Shown here: positions 1 through 5,261 of the stretch, in pieces | Layout of the letters: every line of letters starts with the position of its first letter | Position numbering within the stretch: position 1 is the stretch's first letter | Virus record (IMG/VR): IMGVR_UViG_3300033388_003442 | Location: 1-22,212 of that record | Origin: a virus | Strand: one strand, 5' to 3' | Length of the DNA stretch: 22,212 bases | Translations under genes and position numbers: made by a program | Notes under the pieces: model-generated | The model's input: only the letters and a program-made list of their open reading frames with translations | Told to the model about the DNA's origin: nothing | Database searches by the model: none

Positions 1-13
1 AAAAATTAAAACT

Positions 14-403
14 ATGAATGAAGAAAATAACGCAGGACAAGGAATGCCCAAATATAAATGCCATAAGGAAGTTTGGGCATTAAAGATTAAAGCGATAGAA
101 TTAGATATTGATAAAGCAAACGAAGAAAATAGAGAAACTGATGGAAGTGCGATAATTATACCGGAAGAAGTTGGATATGAAGCATTTAAGGTAGATGTTT
201 CTTATGTGTCTAAACACAAACCAGAAGTAGGAGGATACTATGTTGTTTATAAAGATGGGTATAAATCTTTTTCACCCGCAGAAGCCTTTGAAAGTGGATA
301 TACGTTAAAAACTACTGAAGAAGCTACAGAAACCCTGTCAGAAGCTCCACAGGACGATACAGAGGGTACTGAAGAGAAAACCACAGAGAAAGAAACAGAA
401 TAG
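14..403 (+). CDS. Small conserved-looking phage protein, function unknown
   Basis: A 129-aa soluble protein. The central part, from about residue 11 (MPKYKCHKEVWALKI) to about residue 98 (FSPAEAFESGYT), has the look of a small phage protein I recall from many tailed-phage genomes, always without an assigned function. The last 30 or so residues are a Thr/Glu-rich acidic tail and are probably disordered. The start at 14 follows an A/T-rich leader with A at -3, like most genes here; Met11 (position 44) is an alternative start, and the family resemblance begins there. The gene ends about 100 bases before a bidirectional terminator, so it seems to close a rightward transcription unit whose earlier part lies outside the window. 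No catalytic motif, signal peptide or membrane segment is visible. Confidence 0.75.
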   Translation: MNEENNAGQGMPKYKCHKEVWALKIKAIELDIDKANEENRETDGSAIIIPEEVGYEAFKVDVSYVSKHKPEVGGYYVVYKDGYKSFSPAEAFESGYTLKTTEEATETLSEAPQDDTEGTEEKTTEKETE

Positions 404-487
404 TAAAATAACACGGCGGGAGTTTTCATAAAATTTCCTCATCGCTGTCAAAAGAGAGTAACAAAGGGAAGTCATATTTGTTTTTTC

Positions 488-501
488 GCTTTCTAGAAAG
501 C
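488..501. repeat. Perfect 14-bp palindrome beside the terminator
   Basis: The sequence gctttctagaaagc is an exact self-complementary palindrome centred on CTAG, between the 14-403 gene and the terminator hairpin. It could be an operator-like site or part of a compound terminator structure. No function can be assigned. Confidence 0.4.
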
Positions 502-508
502 TCTCTGC

Positions 509-542
509 AAAAAAGCGCTAGATATTCTCTAACGCTTTTTTT
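509..542. terminator. Bidirectional intrinsic terminator between convergent units
   Basis: Positions 509-522 and 528-541 form a stem (9 bp, one C-A mismatch, 4 bp) with a 5-nt loop, tattc. The arms begin with an A-run and end with a T-run, so the hairpin carries a U-tract in both directions. It sits exactly between the rightward gene ending at 403 and the leftward gene ending at 552, where a shared terminator is expected. Confidence 0.75.
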
Positions 543-551
543 GTAAAAAAT

Positions 552-734
552 TTATTTAATGATATTCTCAACCCACACCTCCCCTGATCCTTCTACCGGC
601 GTAACTAAGTATCTGTCATTGCCGTAAGAGGATTTGTAGTCGAGGATTTTTACTTTGATTTTTAATCCTTTTTGCTTGCGGAATTTGATATGGATATGGA
701 CTGTTTGTCCAATTAGTTTTAATTTTTCTTTCAT
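552..734 (-). CDS. Small basic beta-rich (SH3-like) hypothetical protein
   Basis: A 60-aa Lys-rich protein made mostly of short alternating beta segments (KLKLIGQTVHIHI, KGLKIKVKILDYK, DRYLVTPVEG, GEVWVENI). This pattern suggests a small SH3-like barrel; I do not recognise a named family. The open frame extends upstream to an ATG at 809, which would give 85 aa and overlap the preceding gene by 26 bases. I prefer the ATG at 734 because the extra N-terminus looks like translated AT-rich DNA, and the upstream sequence aaaataaatat matches the start contexts elsewhere in the window better. It is the second gene of a two-gene leftward unit that ends at the 509-542 terminator. A nucleic-acid or protein binding role is possible but not shown. 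Confidence 0.5.
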   Translation of the reverse strand: MKEKLKLIGQTVHIHIKFRKQKGLKIKVKILDYKSSYGNDRYLVTPVEGSGEVWVENIIK

Positions 735-783
735 ATATTTATTTTTTATGTAATTTGGTAATTTAATTCGCAATTTGCATAAA

Positions 784-1011
784 TTAAACAACTTCTTCGT
801 GAACTTCATCCCAACATTCTTGTAAGAATGAATTGATACGCGCGCTGTCTTGTTCTGATATCATTTCATCTTCTCCGTCTTCAGTTTCAAAATCTTCACA
901 AAATTCAAACATCCAATCTTCCCATCCCATTTCTGCTTCAAATATATTGTATTCTTCATCACTATATTTTTTTGCTTGATTAACGATTTCTTTTTTTATT
1001 TTTTTGTTCAT
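784..1011 (-). CDS. Small strongly acidic hypothetical protein
   Basis: A 75-aa protein with about 24 Asp/Glu against 7 Lys/Arg; the basic residues are concentrated in the first 15 positions. The middle (EAEMGWEDWMFEFCEDFE) and the C-terminus are rich in acidic and aromatic residues. It is the first gene of a leftward pair, transcribed away from the repeat-rich region 1012-1307. The start has A at -3 and no Shine-Dalgarno. A TATAGA sequence lies 6 nt before the ATG and may be a poor -10 box. Small, acidic, early-position phage proteins are sometimes DNA mimics or host-takeover factors, but nothing in the sequence proves that here. No family recognised. Confidence 0.6.
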   Translation of the reverse strand: MNKKIKKEIVNQAKKYSDEEYNIFEAEMGWEDWMFEFCEDFETEDGEDEMISEQDSARINSFLQECWDEVHEEVV

Positions 1012-1019
1012 AATAATTC

Positions 1020-1099
1020 TATAAGAGATGTGATATAATAATTAAGTGGGATTGGTTATGTGGCGGGACTAGCGCCACCCCTGTCCCTCATCTCTTATA
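1020..1099. repeat. Nested stem-loop, 11-bp outer arms
   Basis: tataagagatg (1020-1030) is the exact reverse complement of catctcttata (1089-1099). Between them gtggcg (1050-1055) pairs with cgccac (1063-1068) across a 7-nt loop. There is no U-tract, so it is not an ordinary terminator. It could form in the leader of the leftward unit or as a DNA cruciform. Confidence 0.5.
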
Positions 1100-1107
1100 C
1101 TTATAAC

Positions 1108-1126
1108 TATACACTATAGGGGATAG
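1108..1126 (-). promoter_or_regulatory. 19-bp repeated element, copy 1
   Basis: Read on the minus strand this is ctatcccctatagtgtata, which matches the plus-strand element at 1246-1264 at 17 of 19 positions. The shared 11-mer tatagtgtata is itself nearly palindromic (TATA-N3-TATA), as expected for a dimeric repressor site. This copy is also embedded in the ataactat/atagttat inverted repeat of 1103-1130. Confidence 0.45.
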
Positions 1127-1142
1127 TTATGCAACACCCTGC

Positions 1143-1151
1143 TGTGGATAA
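1143..1151 (-). promoter_or_regulatory. DnaA-box consensus match
   Basis: tgtggataa is the exact reverse complement of TTATCCACA, the consensus high-affinity DnaA box. A weaker 7-of-9 resemblance (ttatgcaac, 1127-1135) lies 7 bases to the left. A single perfect 9-mer is unlikely but not impossible by chance in about 300 bases. The surrounding inverted repeats make an origin or DnaA-linked control plausible. Confidence 0.4.
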
Positions 1152-1245
1152 CTCAACTTTGTGATTTTTGTCTTGTATAGTGACTCAACTGGTTGGTGGT
1201 GTGGGACGAGGCTTAATTAGTCACTGTGTTGAACAGGAGGATATA

Positions 1246-1264
1246 CTATACCTTATAGTGTATA
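1246..1264 (+). promoter_or_regulatory. 19-bp repeated element, copy 2
   Basis: ctataccttatagtgtata matches the reverse complement of 1108-1126 at 17 of 19 positions. It overlaps the hairpin ccttata-gtg-tataagg at 1251-1267. A third partial copy of the core (tatagtg) is at 1176-1182. Spacing and inverted orientation suggest paired binding sites. Confidence 0.45.
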
Positions 1265-1307
1265 AGGATAGCTTAGAACGCAATTTTGGGCGACAAAATT
1301 TGTAAAA

Positions 1308-1469
1308 ATGGTATTATTAGAATATATGAGAATACTGGTAATGATAATTATATTTTTATGGATTGAATTTATTATATTTAATGGGAATTTTTTTAAGTGT
1401 TATTACGAAGGGGCAAATTTTGTGGAAGATAATTATAGTTGTAGTGGCATGGATATTCTTTTTCAATAG
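1308..1469 (+). CDS. Small single-pass membrane protein, hypothetical
   Basis: An ATG at 1308 opens a 53-aa frame closed by TAG at 1467-1469. The protein starts MVLLEYMRILVMIIIF and continues hydrophobic to about residue 25, enough for one membrane helix. A short polar tail follows with two cysteines (FFKCYYEG and NYSCSGMD). The start context, gtaaaaATG, has A at -3 and no Shine-Dalgarno, as for other genes here. It lies in front of the 92-aa gene at 1485 and overlaps that gene's likely -35 box. Small membrane proteins at this position may be holin-like, superinfection-exclusion or host-modifying factors. I do not recognise the family, and AT-rich DNA can produce hydrophobic ORFs by chance. 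Confidence 0.45.
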   Translation: MVLLEYMRILVMIIIFLWIEFIIFNGNFFKCYYEGANFVEDNYSCSGMDILFQ

Positions 1470-1478
1470 TTGTATAAT
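1450..1478 (+). promoter_or_regulatory. Sigma70-like promoter placed for a leaderless transcript
   Basis: TGGATA (1450-1455, 4 of 6 to TTGACA), a 17-nt spacer, then a perfect TATAAT (1473-1478). The ATG of the next gene is only 6 nt after the -10 box, so the transcript would start at or next to the start codon. It would drive the 92-aa gene, the chaperonin and the terminase genes. Confidence 0.45.
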
Positions 1479-1484
1479 TAGGTT

Positions 1485-1763
1485 ATGAAAATATTTAAAG
1501 CAAAAGATTATAAGACTCGTGCAGAATTAGAGAACGATGTTCGTAATTCATTTGGTTTAACTCCGACCAAAAAGGAAGCAACAATACAAGGTAAGATTTT
1601 TGACCTTGCAAAGTTATCGTTATCAGCTCGTACTATTTTTTGGGGAATTAGTTGTGAAGTGATACAGCCAAAATCTAAGAAGGAAAAAACAAAAGTAAGC
1701 CGAGGTAAAAAAACAGACTTCGGTATTAATAATCGTGATAATAAAATAAAAAATGCCAAATAA
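1485..1763 (+). CDS. Small hypothetical protein preceding the chaperonin
   Basis: A 92-aa protein. Residues 1-58 look like a compact alpha/beta domain (MKIFKAKDYKTRAELENDV at the start, LSLSARTIFWGISCEV near its end). The C-terminal 30 residues are Lys/Arg-rich and probably disordered (SKKEKTKVSRGKK). Its last 11 bases overlap the start of the chaperonin gene, so translation is probably coupled. The position recalls groES-groEL operons, but I see no GroES features: no GroES-type N-terminus, no mobile loop, and the charged tail is atypical. It could be a chaperonin partner or merely the first gene of the packaging operon. A perfect TATAAT lies 6 nt upstream of the ATG. Family not recognised. 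Confidence 0.7.
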   Translation: MKIFKAKDYKTRAELENDVRNSFGLTPTKKEATIQGKIFDLAKLSLSARTIFWGISCEVIQPKSKKEKTKVSRGKKTDFGINNRDNKIKNAK

Positions 1764-3429
1764 AAGCACAAAAACATTATTGGGGTTTGAAGCTCGTAAG
1801 AAAATTCTTAAAGGTGTAAACAAAGTTTATAATGCAGTGAGACTTACTCTTGGTCCGGCAGGTAAAAACGCTTTGCTTCCAAGAACATTTAATCGTGGAC
1901 CTCGTTCAACTAATGATGGTGTAAATATTTCAGAGAATATTTTATTGAGAGATCCACATGAGAGGATAGCGGCAGATTTTTTTAAAGAAGGTTCAAAAAA
2001 AACTAATGAACTTGTTGGAGACGGTACAACAGGTACAGCAGTAATTGGTGGACATCTCGTAAATAAGATTTTTAATAAATTACCAAACGAAAATATTCCA
2101 GCGTTTTCTCTTGACGGAAAATCTTCAACTGATGTAATGGTAATGCGTCAAGAAATGAAAGAAGCAAAAGAAAAGGTTATTGAAGAAATTAAAAAAGTAG
2201 CGAAACCGATCAAGACACTAGAAGAATTAAAAAAGATAGCTTTGATATCTATTGAAGATAAAAAATCTGCCGATATCGTAGCTGAAATGGTTTGGGAATT
2301 GGGTGTTGATAATTATGTAGATACAGTGGAAGGCTATAAGGGAGAAATTGAAACTGAAACAATTAAAGGTATGCGGTTTCCTGCAAAAGTTGCCGCTCGC
2401 GCTTTTGTTAATAAACCCGAAAGATATGAAATGATAGCGGAAGACGTACCCGTTCTTGTTACAAATTATAAACTGGATAATCCTTTTGAGGTTGTTAGAG
2501 TTTTGGAAAGTGTAAAAGTTCCTAAAATAGCTATTGTAGCGCCGGAGTTTTCACAAAATGTTCTTCAATCAATAATTGCAACGATCAAGAATGGAATATT
2601 TATTTATCCGGTTGCTGTTCCTTCGTTGCGAACAGCGCAACTTGAAGATTTGGCAATCTACACCAAAGCAACTTTGATTGATAAAGATGCCGGTAAAAAA
2701 TTAGATAGTGTAATAAAGGAAGACTTAGGCTTTGCTGAAAGAATTGTTGTGAAAGATACTGACAATAAAGAAGACGCTGTGCTTATTGGCGGAAGAGGCA
2801 CAAAAATAAAAAGAGGACAAGGTACTCTAGTTACTGAACGTTGCGATATGTTGAAAGAGCAAATGAAGGAAACAAAAAACAACGTTGCAAAAGAACAACT
2901 TAAACGAAGAATAGCTAATATGTCATCTGCTGTTGGAGTAATAAGAGTGGGAGCTTCAACTGATGCAGAAAGTCTTTATTTGAAATTAAAAATTGAAGAT
3001 GGTGTATATTCATGTAAGGCGGCACTGGAAGAAGGATACGTAAAAGGAGGTGGATTGTGTTTAAAAGAAATAGCAGAAACAATGGAAGAAAATATTTTGA
3101 CCGATTCCCTTAAAGCTCCTTATGATCAAATTCAAAAGAATGGTGGTAAAGTAAAAATAGGAAAAGATGTAATTGATGCTGCTAAAGTGGTAAGATTAGA
3201 AATAGAACATGGAGTGTCAATTGCTTCTCAACTTATTACAACTGATATTCTTGTAGCTGATGAGGAAGAAATAACAACAGGTGAGGCGAACAGAGCTATT
3301 GCTAAAGCTATAAACAATGGTGTATATTTCAAAGCGAAACACGAAGGAATGTTAAAAGAAAGTGAAATGGAAGCTGAAAAGGACAGAATGGAAATATTTA
3401 ATCAAGCTTTATTTAATGATCTGGATTAA
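1753..3429 (+). CDS. groL: Phage GroEL-like chaperonin (Cpn60)
   Basis: A 558-aa group I chaperonin that should fold proteins in an ATP-driven ring, most likely phage capsid or tail subunits. Equatorial motifs are clear: LTLGPAGK (32-39, nucleotide loop), TNDGV (53-57, aligning with GroEL Asp52), VGDGTTGT (88-95, the GDGTT signature), then near the C-terminus the conserved IEDG Asp (about 416, GroEL Asp398) and EEGYVKGGG (426-434). The apical domain is diverged. The GroEL segment with Tyr199, Tyr203 and Phe204 aligns to VAARAFVNKPE, so only the Phe (218) is kept, and the GFGDRR helix is replaced by PSLRTAQLEDLA. The Gly-Gly-Met tail is absent. No groES is visible nearby. The gene overlaps the 92-aa ORF by 11 bases and is 3 bases from terS. 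Phage-borne GroELs are known, for example in Pseudomonas phages EL and OBP. Confidence 0.92.
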   Translation: MPNKSTKTLLGFEARKKILKGVNKVYNAVRLTLGPAGKNALLPRTFNRGPRSTNDGVNISENILLRDPHERIAADFFKEGSKKTNELVGDGTTGTAVIGGHLVNKIFNKLPNENIPAFSLDGKSSTDVMVMRQEMKEAKEKVIEEIKKVAKPIKTLEELKKIALISIEDKKSADIVAEMVWELGVDNYVDTVEGYKGEIETETIKGMRFPAKVAARAFVNKPERYEMIAEDVPVLVTNYKLDNPFEVVRVLESVKVPKIAIVAPEFSQNVLQSIIATIKNGIFIYPVAVPSLRTAQLEDLAIYTKATLIDKDAGKKLDSVIKEDLGFAERIVVKDTDNKEDAVLIGGRGTKIKRGQGTLVTERCDMLKEQMKETKNNVAKEQLKRRIANMSSAVGVIRVGASTDAESLYLKLKIEDGVYSCKAALEEGYVKGGGLCLKEIAETMEENILTDSLKAPYDQIQKNGGKVKIGKDVIDAAKVVRLEIEHGVSIASQLITTDILVADEEEITTGEANRAIAKAINNGVYFKAKHEGMLKESEMEAEKDRMEIFNQALFNDLD

Positions 3430-3432
3430 AAC

Positions 3433-3843
3433 ATGGCAAGACCAAGTAAATATACAAAGAAATTAGCGGACAATATTTGCAAACAAATTGCAGATGGAGA
3501 GAGTGTACGAAAAATTTGTGAAAAAAAAAGTATGCCAAATGCTTCGACTGTTCATGCTTGGGTACTTGACAACGAAGCGTTTTCCAAGCAATACGCACGC
3601 GCAAAAAGTATTGGAGCTGAAATAGAGTTTGAAGAGCTTGATGATATTGCTAAAAACGAACCAGATGTTCAGAGGGCAAGATTAAGAGTTGATACAAAAA
3701 AATGGAGTCTTTCCAAAAAAATACCTAAAAAGTATGGAGATAAACTTGACCTAACAAATGACGGAGAAAAGTTTGATGGAATTGGAACTATAATAATTAA
3801 ATCTCCTGATGAAAAGAACACTGGAACTAAATCCAAATCCTAA
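3433..3843 (+). CDS. terS: Terminase small subunit (Sf6 gp1-like)
   Basis: A 136-aa DNA-recognition subunit of the packaging motor, which selects phage DNA and presents it to the large subunit. The N-terminus (MARPSKYTKKLADNIC) and the helix-turn-helix region at about 20-50 (GESVRKICEKKSMPN followed by STVHAWVLDN) match the familiar form of Sf6/HK97-type small terminases. The YARAKSIGAE helix (54-63) and the RLRVDTKKW...KKYGDK segment (about 83-103) are also typical of that group. It lies 3 bases after the chaperonin gene and directly before terL, which it overlaps by 35 bases. The start has A at -3 and no Shine-Dalgarno. Confidence 0.9.
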   Translation: MARPSKYTKKLADNICKQIADGESVRKICEKKSMPNASTVHAWVLDNEAFSKQYARAKSIGAEIEFEELDDIAKNEPDVQRARLRVDTKKWSLSKKIPKKYGDKLDLTNDGEKFDGIGTIIIKSPDEKNTGTKSKS

Positions 3844-5224
3844 ACAATATCTTGCGTGGCAAGCATTGAAGGATTCAAATATAGCTGAGATACATTATGG
3901 CGGTGCGGCGGGTGGTGGTAAGACATGGCTTGGTTGTGAATCTAGGATAGTGAGAGCATATGCTTACCCGGGCTACAAGTCATTTATCGGAAGAAAAGAA
4001 CTAACACATTTGATGTCTACAGCTTTCATTACTTTTCAAAAGGTAATGAAATTTTATAAAATACCAGACACAGAATGGAATTTAAATGGTAAATATAACT
4101 ATATTGAATTTAAAAATGGTAGTCGGATAGATCTTCTCGATCTTGCCAATAAACCAAGCGATCCAATGTATGAGAGACTTGGTTCTCTTGAATATACTGA
4201 TGGTTGGATAGATGAGGCGGGGGAAGTACCATTTATGGCTGTTGACATTCTTCAATCTCGTGTCGGTCGTCATATGAACGAGGAGTTTAGGATAAACCCC
4301 GACACTCTTTACACATATAATCCAAATAAAGGCTGGGTATATCGTGTGTATAAACAATGGAAAGAAGGAACTTTACCGAAAGATGTTGTATTTATTCAAG
4401 CTCTTTACAAGGATAATCCCTTTACTGCTGAAATATATGGTAAACAGTTAGACAGAATTAAAGACCCCGCAATGAGGGCAAGATTAAAACTTGGTTCATT
4501 TGAATATGATGATGACCCTACTACTTTAATGGATAATGATGCTGTGATTGATTTGTTTACAAACACCCTTTCTTTTTCGGAAGAAAAATATATGAGTATT
4601 GATGTTGCTCGTCATGGTGTAAATAAAACAGTTATTTATTTATGGGAGGGTTGGACATTGTATGGTGTAAGAATATATGAGAAACAAGATACAGCCGTAA
4701 CTTCACAGAAAGCTCGCGACATAGCAAGAGTTGAGGAAATCCCTTATAGTCATTGCGTAGCCGATGAAGATGGTATTGGTGGCGCGGTAGTGGATAATAA
4801 TAAAGGTTTTCGTGGATTTATTGCTAATACTCCTGCTTATGATAATCCGCAAACTAACGAAAAAGAAAACTTTGCCAGTCTTAAAGCACAAAGCAGTTAT
4901 AAACTAGCTGAAAAGGTTAATGGACATAAAATGGCTATCAAAATTAAAGAGGGACAATTTCATTCAGAAGTACCCGAAATTACTTTTGAAGTTTGGCGTG
5001 ATCTGCTTATTGAAGAATTGGAAGCGATCAAGTCAAAGAATATGGATAAAGATACAAAGTTGCAAATACGTTCTAAAGATGAAGTGAAAGAAGAAATTGG
5101 GCGGTCTCCTGATTTTTCTGATACAGCGATGATGCGTTCTATTTTTGAATATAAACTGCCGAGAATAACTTTTGGTAATGTTGTTGTTAACAAACCAACT
5201 TGGACAGGTTTTAATAGACAATAA
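3809..5224 (+). CDS. terL: Terminase large subunit (packaging ATPase and nuclease)
   Basis: A 471-aa motor protein that cuts concatemeric DNA and pumps it into the prohead. The ATPase domain has Walker A GGAAGGGKT (31-39) and a Walker B/catalytic stretch DGWIDEAGE (131-139). The RNase H-fold nuclease domain has its acidic residues at SIDVARHG (Asp265), VADEDGIGG (Asp319 and Asp321) and PDFSDTAM (Asp435 and Asp438). Length and motif order are normal for a large terminase, so it looks intact. The ATG at 3809 lies inside terS with a 35-base overlap, suggesting coupled translation. This start lacks A at -3 and is less certain than others, but no residue needed for function lies upstream of it. 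Confidence 0.93.
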   Translation: MKRTLELNPNPKQYLAWQALKDSNIAEIHYGGAAGGGKTWLGCESRIVRAYAYPGYKSFIGRKELTHLMSTAFITFQKVMKFYKIPDTEWNLNGKYNYIEFKNGSRIDLLDLANKPSDPMYERLGSLEYTDGWIDEAGEVPFMAVDILQSRVGRHMNEEFRINPDTLYTYNPNKGWVYRVYKQWKEGTLPKDVVFIQALYKDNPFTAEIYGKQLDRIKDPAMRARLKLGSFEYDDDPTTLMDNDAVIDLFTNTLSFSEEKYMSIDVARHGVNKTVIYLWEGWTLYGVRIYEKQDTAVTSQKARDIARVEEIPYSHCVADEDGIGGAVVDNNKGFRGFIANTPAYDNPQTNEKENFASLKAQSSYKLAEKVNGHKMAIKIKEGQFHSEVPEITFEVWRDLLIEELEAIKSKNMDKDTKLQIRSKDEVKEEIGRSPDFSDTAMMRSIFEYKLPRITFGNVVVNKPTWTGFNRQ

Positions 5225-5228
5225 ATGT

Positions 5229-5255
5229 TTGCAATTTTAAAAAGTATGTTACAAT
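5229..5255 (+). promoter_or_regulatory. Extended -10 promoter before the portal gene
   Basis: TTGCAA (5229-5234), a 15-nt spacer, and TACAAT (5250-5255) preceded by TGT, giving a TGN-extended -10. The portal ATG is 6 nt downstream, so again the mRNA would be nearly leaderless. The spacer is shorter than ideal; the extended -10 may compensate. Confidence 0.4.
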
Positions 5256-5261
5256 AAAATT

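Larger units (their letters stand above)
1012..1307. other. Structured intergenic region: candidate origin or operator region
   Basis: About 300 bases without a convincing gene, between divergent transcription units. It holds an 11-bp inverted repeat (1020-1030 with 1089-1099) enclosing a 6-bp hairpin (1050-1055 with 1063-1068), an 8-bp inverted repeat (1103-1110 with 1123-1130), a 7-bp hairpin with a 3-nt loop (1251-1257 with 1261-1267), and a 7-bp hairpin with loop ggcga (1282-1288 with 1294-1300). It also has two inverted copies of a 19-bp element, an exact DnaA-box match, and a direct repeat actcaact (1151-1158 and 1183-1190). This density suggests a replication origin or a repressor-controlled divergent promoter region. 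The role is inferred from structure only. Confidence 0.5.

Noticed and set aside
1258-1305. A 15-codon GTG-started peptide after the aggagg at 1236-1241
   Set aside because: The aggagg is about 17 bases from the GTG, too far, and Shine-Dalgarno sites are not used elsewhere in the window; the GTG sits in the loop of the 1251-1267 hairpin.
1485-1763. groES in front of groEL
   Set aside because: Size and position fit, but no GroES N-terminal strand, mobile loop or base motif is present, and the C-terminus is a long Lys-rich tail.
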